Source of the DNA: Pelagomonas calceolata
Lineage: Eukaryota > Sar > Pelagophyceae > Pelagomonadales > Pelagomonadaceae
NCBI GenBank assembly: GCA_918797485.1
Contig: CAKKNE010000003.1
Location: 3,658,001-3,722,000, forward strand
Direction: 5' to 3'
Length of the DNA: 64,000 nt
The notes beneath the pieces are model-generated. The model had not been told where the DNA came from, searched no databases, and saw only the letters and a program-made list of their open reading frames with translations. Position numbers and translations under genes: made by a program. This document shows, one piece after another, positions 1-8,785 of the stretch. Within the stretch, counting starts at the first letter, position 1, and each line of letters starts with the position of its first letter.

Positions 1-87
1 CAGCGGGCATATCGACGCGCGGCATCACCATCTATCGCATTCTGCGCTTCGCTGGGACCTCTCTGCGTGGGAATTCATCGCCTGCTT

Positions 88-101
88 AAGCGCTAGCGCT
101 T
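88..101. promoter_or_regulatory. Perfect 14-bp palindrome upstream of the first gene
   Basis: AAGCGCTAGCGCTT is fully self-complementary and lies about 100 bp before the chosen start at 205. It contains the GCTAGC half-site that recurs in other promoters of this window. An AT-rich stretch at 181-191 just before the start could be a TATA-like element. Confidence 0.35.
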
Positions 102-204
102 GCCGCAGGCCGCAAGCCACAACACCCAGGTTGACCAAAAAGAAAGCAATCGCTGCGGCGTCGGCGCGGTCGGCGCGGACCGATATATTATAGCGATAGT
201 CGCG

Positions 205-1995
205 ATGGCCACGCCGCTCGCCGCCGGCAGCGACGCCACGCCGCTCGCCACGGCCAGCGAGCAGCTCCGCGCGAGCAACGGCTCGTCGGCGCTCGCCGCC
301 GCCATCGCCGCGGCCGAAGCCAAAAACGTGCCGCCGCCGCCGGCCATGCCCTCGGTGACCGCCGGGGGAGCCGCCGCGGCGCCGCCGGCGATGCCACCGA
401 TGACCACCCCGGGCGCCGCGGCGCCGCCCGCGGCCTCGACGCCGAGCGCAGCCGGCGGGTCGCAGGCGGCACCAAGGCCGCCGGTCACGGCGCCGACGCT
501 GCCCTCGCTGGGCGCCGCGGCCGCCAAAGCGCCAGTAACATTAGCGCGGCGCGTCCAGCCGGCGCCCGTCGCCAAGGATTCTGATGATGACGACGACCTC
601 GACATCCAGGCCTCGACAAAATCACTGAAAGACGCTCCTGTAGAACCGCCCCCGCCGCCCGGCAGTCGTATTACGGTGCGCTTCAGCGACGGTATTGATT
701 ATGGCGGCACCGTGCAAAAACTGCTAGATGGAAATAAAGCATTTGTGCTGTACGACGACGGCCAGAGCGAGGCCGTGCAATTTCCTGACAGTGACGTGAA
801 AATTACGCGCGTCGGCCCGGGCCCGCCGAAGCGCGTGCCGTTGCGAGCGAGGCTGGCGACGGCCGTCCCCCCTTCGGATGAGGATAGCGACGACGACGCT
901 TTGGATCGAGCGGCTCTGCTGTCCAAGCCGGTGGCTTGGCCCGGCGACAAGGCGCCGTCGAAACCTCGTACGAGGGGTCGGAAGCGGCCCGTTGTCCAGA
1001 AGGACGACGATTCTTCTTCAGACGCGTTGGAGGACATTATTTGCGAGGCGTGTAAAAGAGGCGACGACGAGGCGAATCTCATCGAGTGCGACGCGGGTTG
1101 TGGAAGGTGGCGCCACCTGCGGTGCTGCGCGCCACCCTTAGATACAGTACCAGAAGTTTGGGCCTGCCCGGCTTGTTCAATGCCGAGAGAAGAAGGCGTC
1201 GCGTGCAGAGGCGATGTGGTATTTGCCAAGTTCGCGCACTACCCCTGGTGGCCCGCGACGATTCGATCCCTGAAGACGGATACTGTTAGAATCTCGAAGC
1301 AGCCGCAGCGGCGCGGCCAGCTCACCGGGGTGCATGTGGACGTCTTGTATGTTGGGAGAGACGTGAACGCGACCGTCGACGCGTTAAGGTGCGTGCCCTT
1401 CGAGAGCGGTCTCGCTGAAATGCGGAGCTACGCGCGCGCGACCAAGGGGTCCTTCGACAACGGCGACTGCCCGCGCGACGCGTTCCGCGAAGCTGTTCAA
1501 CTAGCTGTAGATAAGTGCGCGGCGCGCAAGGCCGCTCGCAACAACAGTACTGATGTAGCCCAGTACAAGCAGGCTCTCCTGGACAAGTGCGGCGTCGCGT
1601 CGAAGCTACTCTTAGTACCTGATACCGATGATGATGAGCCCGTGCAGATGACAGCGGCGCCGCCGGTGCCCTTTGCGCAACAACCTTTAGCGAGACCCGT
1701 GATCGCGCAGCCGAAGAAACGGTCGACGGCCTCGGGTCGCGAGTCCACGTCGTCGCGGGACGGGCACCTGTGGTACGCGGCGATGTTGAGGGTGGGCATC
1801 GACGAGGCGACGGCCCTGGAGGCGGTCCGCGAGCGCCTCGACTGCTCCGAGGCCTTCGCGAAGCAGGTCGTCCGGCAGAAGGCTCAACGCCGCGCGTCGA
1901 CGTCCCTGAAGACGTCGCCGACCGAGGACGACTACGCGAAGCCGCGCGTGCAGCTGCGCGCGACCTCCAAAAGGCAGCGGGGGCTGCCCGCCTAG
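205..1995 (+). CDS. Tudor-like / PHD / PWWP chromatin reader
   Basis: Likely nuclear protein that reads histone modifications. The frame is open from 100, but the Met at 205 is preferred because an AT-rich element sits just before it; this gives 596 aa. After a low-complexity Ala/Pro/Gly N-terminus and an acidic DSDDDDD stretch, residues about 150-205 look like a Tudor/Agenet barrel (ITVRFSDG, FVLYDDGQ). A PHD finger follows near residues 300-350 (CEACKRG, CDAGC, HLRCC, WACPAC), then a PWWP domain (GDVVFAKFAHYPWWPATI). The C-terminus is basic and low complexity. The combination suggests a methyl-lysine reader attached to chromatin; no enzymatic domain is visible. No intron is needed. Confidence 0.85.
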   Translation: MATPLAAGSDATPLATASEQLRASNGSSALAAAIAAAEAKNVPPPPAMPSVTAGGAAAAPPAMPPMTTPGAAAPPAASTPSAAGGSQAAPRPPVTAPTLPSLGAAAAKAPVTLARRVQPAPVAKDSDDDDDLDIQASTKSLKDAPVEPPPPPGSRITVRFSDGIDYGGTVQKLLDGNKAFVLYDDGQSEAVQFPDSDVKITRVGPGPPKRVPLRARLATAVPPSDEDSDDDALDRAALLSKPVAWPGDKAPSKPRTRGRKRPVVQKDDDSSSDALEDIICEACKRGDDEANLIECDAGCGRWRHLRCCAPPLDTVPEVWACPACSMPREEGVACRGDVVFAKFAHYPWWPATIRSLKTDTVRISKQPQRRGQLTGVHVDVLYVGRDVNATVDALRCVPFESGLAEMRSYARATKGSFDNGDCPRDAFREAVQLAVDKCAARKAARNNSTDVAQYKQALLDKCGVASKLLLVPDTDDDEPVQMTAAPPVPFAQQPLARPVIAQPKKRSTASGRESTSSRDGHLWYAAMLRVGIDEATALEAVRERLDCSEAFAKQVVRQKAQRRASTSLKTSPTEDDYAKPRVQLRATSKRQRGLPA

Positions 1996-2028
1996 GGACT
2001 TCCCCCTCCTTGCTAAGTGTACTCCTTA

Positions 2029-2667
2029 CTAACAGGCCTTCTTCTCGCTGTTGTTGCGCAGCCGCCCGTAAATTTGAGGCAACGAGACCACTACCGCGAG
2101 GCGCAGGAACGCGCTCGTATCAATACGAGACGCGTCCGCGGCGAGTGCGAGGTATATAACGAGCTCCAGGACGCATATGGTCGCACCCAGGAAGTCGCCC
2201 ATAACGCCGCCGAGGACCGACTGGCCGTAGGCGCCGGCGACGACCGTTCCCACCGCCGTCGCGGCGAGGACACGCATAGCAGCCTCAACGGGCAGCAGTC
2301 CGAGCGCGATGATCATGGCCGACACGATGGCCCCAAGCACGCGCCACGGGCCGAGAAGGCGACGGCTATCCCCAAACCAGTTGTAGAACTCCCCTTTGGC
2401 CTGTGTGCGAGATAGACCGTCACCGCCACGCCGTCGAGCAGATGATTTCCGCACCGCCTGTAACGTCGGCGTCGTCCACCACGTACTCGTAGAAAAATAC
2501 CAGCGGCGCCGCGGACGCCCGCGCCACACTTTGCGCGACGACGATCGCGGGGCCCGCGCCCGCCGACGCGCCGACGGCCCAGACCGAGGGCCCGAGGGCC
2601 GCGATCGTCGCGCACTTGGCCAAACACCAAAGGCCCGCGCCGACCGTCGCGTACGAGCCGCTTCCCC
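2029..2667 (-). pseudogene. cobS: Adenosylcobinamide-GDP ribazoletransferase (CobS) C-terminal part, 5'-truncated
   Basis: CobS joins adenosylcobinamide-GDP to alpha-ribazole in the last step of the cobalamin nucleotide loop. Two exons are visible on the minus strand: 2667-2465 (GSYATVGAGLWCLAKCATIAAL, family-like) and 2400-2029 (GAYGQSVLGGVMGDFLGA, resembling the CobS GGxxGDxLG motif and the last membrane helices). They join in frame across an intron at 2401-2464. The N-terminal half, which should carry the Asp-rich substrate motif, is missing: upstream of 2667 the frame closes at a TGA and only about 130 bp separate it from the next gene. It is either a degraded 5'-truncated copy or has a missed distant exon. 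Algal CobS would fit B12 remodelling known from phytoplankton. Confidence 0.55.
2401..2464 (-). other. Introner-type intron in the CobS fragment
   Basis: The 64-nt intron starts GTTACAGG and the next exon starts GCCAAAGG (5 of 8 identical, a probable decayed target duplication). It ends CACACAG and holds the CTCGACGGCGTGG core. Splicing joins DDAD to AKGEF in frame. Confidence 0.6.
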
Positions 2668-2799
2668 GTCACCCCGTTTGTGCAGCATTCGACCCAATGT
2701 TCGGGTAGAAAGGAACTGCACATGAGCTGTTGGTAACCACCAGGCGGGTTATAAAGTTGTTTTCTGTGTGCCCATTCGCCGGGGGAACAGGAGGGGTAG

Positions 2800-3090
2800 C
2801 TATTTTCTGCTCCAACCAAAATCGAGCGTTCGGCCGCCCGACGAGCGGTGTTGCGAGAGCTCGGCTATCACGGCGTCCTTCTCGGCTATCACGGCATCCT
2901 TGTTGGCCAGCGCGGCGTCCTTTTCGGCCAGCGCGGCGTTCAATCGCTCGACCTCCTTGGCCAGCGACGCTTCGAACGTGTCGGCGGTCTCGCCCGACGC
3001 AGCTTCCTTGACGCCCCGTAGCGATGGCGGCGCGACGGCGCCGGCCGCCGCCAGCGCGACGGCGAGCAAAATAGTTTTTATGCGTGCCAT
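2800..3090 (-). CDS. Small secreted or organellar coiled-coil protein
   Basis: A 96-aa protein with an N-terminal hydrophobic leader (MARIKTILLAVALAAAGAVA) followed by an APPSLRG step that could be a cleavage region. The rest is a coiled coil built of near-perfect heptads (KDAALANKDAVIAEKDAVIAE), with repeats also visible at DNA level around 2860-2940. No family was recognised. It lies between the CobS remnant and the Ca2+ ATPase. The leader suggests export or plastid delivery; the heptads suggest self-association. The C-terminal tail is short and basic. Confidence 0.55.
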   Translation of the reverse strand: MARIKTILLAVALAAAGAVAPPSLRGVKEAASGETADTFEASLAKEVERLNAALAEKDAALANKDAVIAEKDAVIAELSQHRSSGGRTLDFGWSRK

Positions 3091-3344
3091 CTTCGTGTTA
3101 TGTCAGCTACAATTGTTGGCTGTTTTTTCAATGAGGGCGAAACTCAAGGTTTCTTCCTCCTGGCTCTCTCGGTGGAGTAGTCGATAGGCGATGAGGGCTA
3201 AGTCAAACCCTGCTCGATGATCGGCGCGCCGCGCCGCCTCTTCTGCGCCACTTGACGATTATTTGGCAGCTGCACGAAACCCGCGAGTCCTGGTGCCAAG
3301 CGTAGATGACGGTATAGATACGACTTAATTTCGATTTAATACGA

Positions 3345-6300
3345 CTAGTTCGACGCCGCCGCACGCCGTCGTTCCCGCTCCCGGCGGTCGACCTCGCGGC
3401 CGACCGCCTTCGTCAGCTCCTCCACGAGCAAGATGGGCAGCGAGAACTTGGCGACGGTGATCCAGTTCGCCTTCGTAAGCGGCGCGAGGCCGAAGAGGCC
3501 GCGGAGCCACGGCGCATGTAATAGGAACATATGCAGCGCGACGGGCAAGGCGACTCCGGCGAGGAGCCAAGGATTGGCCCACGGCGCGACGCGCAGCAGC
3601 GAGTGGTCGAGCGACACGGCGCTCAGCGCCTTGAGCCTGCGCGGACGTCGACCGGTGAGCTCCAGCCGGCACGCCGTCGAGCAGAAACACATGAATACAG
3701 TGTCACGTCGACGGTGTCGAGGCACGCCATCGAGCAGACACGGCGTAGTTGCGTCGACGGCGTGGGAGGGAGCGACATGATGCACCAAGAAGCGGGACGC
3801 CGCGCGACTCACATCTCCATCGCGACGAGCGTCGTCAAGGCTAGAGTTTGCGCGGTGGCCTTGACAGCGCCTTTCGCGCCGAAGGCCCCAGCACAAGCAT
3901 CGCTCCCCGCCTGTGTGGAAATCAACCAGTGTGTCGGGTGCACCCGACAATTCTTCACTAAGTCATTTCTCGGCGATGACGTGGCCGCGCTGGCTCCGTC
4001 GAGCGGTGAGGAACCGGCATCGCCACGCCATCGAGCAGGCGTCGCGTCGATGGCGTGGAGGACGACGCGACGATTCAGCACGAACGCGCCGTAAAAGCTT
4101 GATTTCCACACAGCTCCCCGCGTTGATGGGAGCGAAGTCGGCCCACGCCGGCTCCTTCAGGTCGCACGACGCCCACGACCGCAGCCGCTGTCGACTTACA
4201 CCGCGATCCTTGAACTCGTTGAGGAACACTTGGATCGTCGCGAAGCCCACATAAGCACCGGTGATGGCATATCTACCAAGTAACCACGGCGTCAGGATCG
4301 GCGCCTTCGGGTCTCTGGGCGGTCTGGACATCGCATCAGGATCGGGCGGATTAAACCCTAAGGCAGTGGCGGGCGGCCCATCAGTGACGAGGTTCACCCA
4401 CAACAACTGCAGCGGCGTGAGGACGTCCGGCACGCCGAGACACGTAGCACCGAAGACAGTAGCGACCTCGCCGAAATTACAACTCAACAGAAAGCAGACA
4501 AATGCTTGCATGTTCTTGTAGATCCCGCGACCTTCTTCCACGGCGGCCACAATGGTAGCAAAATCATCATCCATGAGGATCATGTCCGCCGCTTGCTTGG
4601 CCACCTCCGTGCCCGCGATGCCCATCGCCACACCGATAGAAGCTTGCTGGAGCGCCGGAGCGTCGTTGACGCCGTCGCCCGTCATCGCCGTGACGTCGCC
4701 GTGCGCGTCGGCCAGCAGCTTGATGATGCGCTGCTTGTCGGCCGGCGCCGTCCTACAAAACACGCCGTCGCCCGCGGACGGCGCGAGCAGGTCCTTGCGC
4801 CGGCCCTCCGCTTCGGCCGAGTCGTCCGCAAAGAACGCATTGCCCTCCCAGGCGCGCTCGTCGCTCTCCAGAATACCCAATTCCTTCCCGATGGCGACGG
4901 CCGTCTCCTTGCTGTCGCCGGTGATCATGAAGACTCTCACCCCAGCTGACTTGCATCGCGCTATCGCTCGCTTCGCCTCCGGGCGCGGGGGATCCCGAAT
5001 GCCCGCGACGCCTTCCAGGATCAGATCGGACTCAAACGCCTCGTGGGCCGCGGGCCCGCCCCGTTCCACGTCCTCCCACGCGGTGACGTCCTTCGTCGCG
5101 AGCGCGAGGCACCTCAAAGGTCGAGACGCCATCGCCGTGACTTTCTCAATGAGCGCGGATCGCGTCGACTCGTCCAATGAAACAACAGACCCGTCCTCCC
5201 GGCGCACGCGCGTGCACCGCGCGATGACCGAGTCCGGCGCGCCCTTGACATATAACGACGTGGCATCGCCGCGCGTGCAGACCGTGGACATGGACTTACG
5301 TCCTCTATCAAACTCCAACGTCGCCTTCCGCTCGAAGGCGTGGCGCCAGGACAGCGCCGCCCGCTGCCAGGCGCCGGCCTGCTCGTACCCGGCCGGCTTT
5401 CGGAACGGGGGCGGTCCTAGTTTTTCGGCGAGGACGCGCAACGCGCATTCTGTTGGCTCGCCGACTCGAACAAATTCGCCCGAATCCTCGTCCCTTGCCA
5501 ATTGCGCGTCGTTGCACAGCGCACAGACGGACGCGCACTGCAATAATCGAACGTCGGCACAACCATTGCGCTCTTCAAAGCCTCGCACGTCACCGTCGGT
5601 CGGATCGTACGAGCCACCTGTCACTTCCAATTCGTCAAAAGTGCCCGACGACGGAATTAACAAAGAGACGACTGTCATCGCGTTCGTCGTGAGCGTGCCC
5701 GTTTTGTCACTACAAATGACCGACGTGCATCCCAGCGTCTCGACGGAGGGCAAGCGCCTTACGACGACGCGCCGCGCGGCCATCCTTCTGGTTCCTAGAG
5801 ACAAGCATAGGGTGATAACAGCAGGCAACCCCTCGGGGATGGCCGCGACGCCCAACGCCACGGCTCCTTTGGCGTAATGGGCCGCGCCCTTGAGTCGGTT
5901 CCCGCCAAACACCGGAGACCCGAACCTCGGCACGGAGGCCGCGAACGTCGCCGCGCAGATGCCGCCGATGACCAGTGTTAATTGAGAACCGAACTCGTCG
6001 AGCTTTTTTGCGAGGGGCGTCTTCTCCCTATCGGCTCTAGCTGCATCTACGCCCGCTTGCACTCTTCCTATCTGCGTCGACATGCCTGTGGCGACCACAA
6101 CACCGGTCGCGTGGCCCCGCGTCACGACCGTGCCCGCAAATACAATGTTCGACCGGTCGGCCAGAGGCGCCTTTTCATCAGATACAACATCGAGATCCTT
6201 GGACGTGGTCACGCTTTCGCCCGTCAGCGCGGCCTCGTCGGTCGAGAAGGCCGACGTCTTGAGTTGGAGCAATCTACAATCAGCAGGTACCTTGTCCCCG

Positions 6301-7014
6301 ACCCTCAAATACACGACATCACCAGGAACTAATTCGGACGCCTGGACCTCGCCGTCCCAGGCGCTGTTGCGTCGCACGCAGCACCTTGCTGGTTGTAATT
6401 TCTCCAATGCAGCTAGCGCACCATCTGCCGAGGATTCTTGCCAGACACCTACTGCGGCGTTCGACATCAGGATCAAGGATATGACCACGGGGTCGACCCA
6501 GGCCGTCGGGTCCTCGGCGTCGAGCATGCCTAGTACTGCTGATAGCACCGCGACGCCCACCTGCGCGACCGAACGGCCTCGAAATCGGAAAAGAAACCAC
6601 CCACGTCATCGTGAGATGGACACGAGTCGCGTCGATGGCGTGAAGGCGCCTCTACACAACGGGACGCCGAGATCGCACGAGTATCTGCACGAGTCGATCG
6701 TCGAACTGGTCCAAAAGCATCTGCCACTGCGTCCTCTTCGCAGCTTGGACGAGGACGTTCCTTCCCGACACTTCTCTTCTTCTTGTCACTTCGGCCTCGG
6801 ATAGACCGGCGTCCGGTTTCGCCGCGAAGCGCGTCACAGTGTCCGTGGCCGTCCAGGCGTGGGCACTTTCGGCCTCGGCGACGGTGGGCAGTGCCGGCGC
6901 GGCCGCGGCCGCGGGCGCGGGCGCCGCGGATCCGCCGCGCAGCGCGAGTGGCCGCAGCGCGCGCCGCCGCGGCAGCGCTGCGGCGAGGCCCGCGCATAGC
7001 AGCAATGCGCGCAT
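3345..7014 (-). CDS. P2A-type calcium-transporting ATPase (SERCA-like)
   Basis: Pumps Ca2+ across an internal membrane using an aspartyl-phosphate intermediate. Exons on the minus strand are 7014-6679, 6560-4122, 3910-3813 and 3636-3345, giving 1054 aa; lengths sum to whole codons. Visible motifs are ALTGES in the actuator domain, PEGLP in M4, CSDKTGTLTTN around the phosphorylated Asp, KGAPD in the nucleotide domain, MITGDSKE and MTGDGVNDAPAL in the hinge. The C-terminal helices match SERCA (VAMEM-LKALSAVSLDHSL, WANPWLLAGV). The N-terminus adds a hydrophobic leader (MRALLLCAGLAAALP) and an Ala/Pro linker not usual in SERCA, which may direct it to ER or plastid membranes. Three introner-type introns interrupt it, one with intact terminal repeats. 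Confidence 0.9.
3637..3812 (-). other. ATPase intron 3, composite introner
   Basis: 176 nt, donor GTGAGTCG (the most canonical donor of the gene), end CCGCGCAG, next exon GCTCAAGG. It splits the Met codon of MEM-LKALS exactly. It contains several copies of the CACGCCGTCGA/CGTCGACGGCGTG core, suggesting insertion of one element into another or internal duplication. Confidence 0.65.
3911..4113 (-). mobile_element. Introner with terminal inverted repeats (ATPase intron 2)
   Basis: 203-bp element with termini CTGTGTGGAAATCAA and its complement, flanked on both sides by CTCCCCGC (3903-3910 and 4114-4121), a perfect 8-bp target duplication. On the coding strand the duplication reads GCGGGGAG; using its first base as donor and the element end CAG as acceptor gives intron 3911-4121 and restores AAC-GCG-GGG-AGC without loss or gain. 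It carries an inverted pair CCACGCCATCGA / TCGATGGCGTGG that could form a hairpin. Confidence 0.85.
6561..6678 (-). other. ATPase intron 1, introner-type
   Basis: 118 nt, donor GTGCGATC, end TCGCGCAG, next exon GTGGGCGT (4 of 8 shared). The core CACGCCATCGACGCG lies in the middle. Splicing joins DQFDDRLVQIL to VGVAVLSAV, as in SERCA M1. Confidence 0.75.
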
Positions 7015-7382
7015 GGCTGCCGGGCTGCTACGCGTGTGTCTGCAGGTAGGGACGCTACAAATGCAGCCTGCTAGCGTTCGCGCCAGTCAGGCCTACCGCG
7101 AACTGGATGCTGCTGCAGAGGACTGCAGCTCGCACAACCTGCTCGCACTACTGCAAAAATGCAATGCAATTGCAGGGCAAAAAGCTAGTGTGCCGATACG
7201 CTAGCTTTTGTCGAGGCCTTGCACAAGGTTGTGGATGGATACCAGGGCGTAGCGCTGCCTGTCGTGCCGTAGACAATGCCTGACAACGTCCTTTGACTGC
7301 TGCGCTGCCATAGCCGCTGTTTGCAGTCGTGTCACGGCTGCTCTCCCTGTCCAGCTGTATCATAGCTGCTCGGTTTGCATCC
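7015..7382. promoter_or_regulatory. Divergent promoter region, ATPase / pheophytinase-like gene
   Basis: 368 bp between two divergent starts. It holds the promoter dyad at 7184-7205 and several TGCAGC/GCTGC-rich stretches. No open frame with recognisable coding content was seen. Confidence 0.5.
7184..7205 (+). promoter_or_regulatory. Promoter dyad, copy 1
   Basis: GCTAGTGT, seven bases, CGCTAGC; the flanks extend the symmetry (AAAAGCTAG ... CTAGCTTTT). It sits about 175 bp from both divergent start codons. Confidence 0.55.
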
Positions 7383-8468
7383 ATGCGACGCGCACTGGTC
7401 TGTCTCAGCTGCTGCGCCTTCGCAGCAGCGTTGGTCGCGCCGCCACAGCAACGGACGACGCGCACGGAACTTCACGCGGAGTCGCGCTTCTGGTCCTACG
7501 ACGGTGTGGACGTCCACTACGCCGTCGAGCAGGCGACGAAACCATCAGATGCGGTCGTCGTCTTCGGCCCGGGATTTGGAGCGGGCGCGTTCCAATTTGA
7601 AGACGTCTGCAGACACGTGGCAAATGGAGGCGTCGACGCGATCGCGATGGACTGGCTCGGCCAAGGGCGCTCGTGGCCCGAGGGCGACATGGCGGGGCGG
7701 AACTTTGGGGTGGAGACGTGGATCGCGCAACTGACGGCGTTCGTCGAGCAGCTCGACTACTCCCAGGTCTACGTCGCGGGCAACTCGATTGGGGGCCTCG
7801 TGGCGGCGTCCGTGGCCGCGCGGTCCGATAAAGTCGCGGGCTGCGCTTTGCTGAATCCGACGCCGTTCTGGAGCTTCTGGGGTGTAAATGGATGCCCGCT
7901 CTGGTCCGGCGACCTGCCGGGGCCGGCGCCCTTCGAGGCTTTTGGAGGTGCGTGGTTCGACGCTTTGAGGGATGAAAAGACGGTCCAGTCGTTGCTGAGG
8001 CAGGTCTACGCGGCGCCGGCCCGGGCCGACGACCGGCTGGCGCGGGACATTTGTACGAGTGCGGCGCATCCCAACGGGCCGCGCGTGTTTGCGTCGATCT
8101 TGTTCGCGGGACGAGCAAAAGATGAATTCGACGACGTCATGCGACGGCTGGGCGAGAAGGACCTCAAAACGTACCTCGTCTATGGGCGGGAGGACCCCTG
8201 GGTCCGGCCCATCTGGGGCCAGCGGGCGGCGCGGCGCTTCGCCGAGGCCGGGCGGACGGCGCCGTACTACGAGCTGTCGCCGGCGGGCCACTGCGTGCAC
8301 CACGAGGCGCCACACGCCGTGGCGGCCTGCGTGTTGAAGCTTATTCGCGGCGTCGACGTGCCTGTGTCCGTGCAAGAGGACCACGGGCCCCGGATAGCTA
8401 TCGAGGAGCGGGGTCCGGCGGCGCCGCGCGGGATTCTTGAGCGCGTCGCGGCGGGGGCGTGGGGGTGA
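7383..8468 (+). CDS. Plastid alpha/beta hydrolase, pheophytinase-like
   Basis: A 361-aa alpha/beta hydrolase. The ATG at 7383 is preferred over an upstream non-ATG extension. The leader CLSCCAFAAALVAP has the A-F step typical of stramenopile plastid signals. The nucleophile elbow is GNSIGG (Ser), the acid is likely Asp in YGREDPWV, and the His is in GHCVHHEAP. The stretch LLNPTPFWSFWG resembles pheophytinase and related chlorophyll-dephytylating enzymes, which remove phytol from pheophytin in the plastid. The exact substrate is inferred; other plastid esterases share the fold. It is transcribed divergently from the Ca2+ ATPase and has no intron. Confidence 0.75.
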   Translation: MRRALVCLSCCAFAAALVAPPQQRTTRTELHAESRFWSYDGVDVHYAVEQATKPSDAVVVFGPGFGAGAFQFEDVCRHVANGGVDAIAMDWLGQGRSWPEGDMAGRNFGVETWIAQLTAFVEQLDYSQVYVAGNSIGGLVAASVAARSDKVAGCALLNPTPFWSFWGVNGCPLWSGDLPGPAPFEAFGGAWFDALRDEKTVQSLLRQVYAAPARADDRLARDICTSAAHPNGPRVFASILFAGRAKDEFDDVMRRLGEKDLKTYLVYGREDPWVRPIWGQRAARRFAEAGRTAPYYELSPAGHCVHHEAPHAVAACVLKLIRGVDVPVSVQEDHGPRIAIEERGPAAPRGILERVAAGAWG

Positions 8469-8785
8469 CGTAAGGTTCGGAAATTGTTAGTTGCGCGTCG
8501 GCGGCGCCGTCGTCCGTGGTGATGAGGCGTGATCGGGATAACTGGGCGGCTCGTCGGCGGCGCGTCGGCACTTGAGGCGGCTGCGAAAACACCGGCGCGC
8601 ACCGGATTCCGTTTCGGGGGCACTCTATGATTGTCCTTCCCTTCCGAATGCTCCGTTACGAAAAAGGACACTGACACCCGCACGCGAGGCAATGATTGCA
8701 GCCTCGCGCACCGGGCTCTCCGATAGGATTTGGCTGCATAGCGGTGCACCGTTGCAACGACAACAACGCAGAAAGCATTGCAAGG
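8469..8785. promoter_or_regulatory. Intergenic region before the Gfo/Idh/MocA gene
   Basis: 317 bp, presumably 3' UTR plus promoter. Short repeats of TTGCA/TGCAT type occur near 8690-8790. No dyad of the shared promoter type and no supportable gene was seen. Confidence 0.3.

Noticed and set aside
4552-5877. Long plus-strand open frame opposite the ATPase
   Set aside because: Antisense shadow; the minus strand carries all P-type ATPase motifs.
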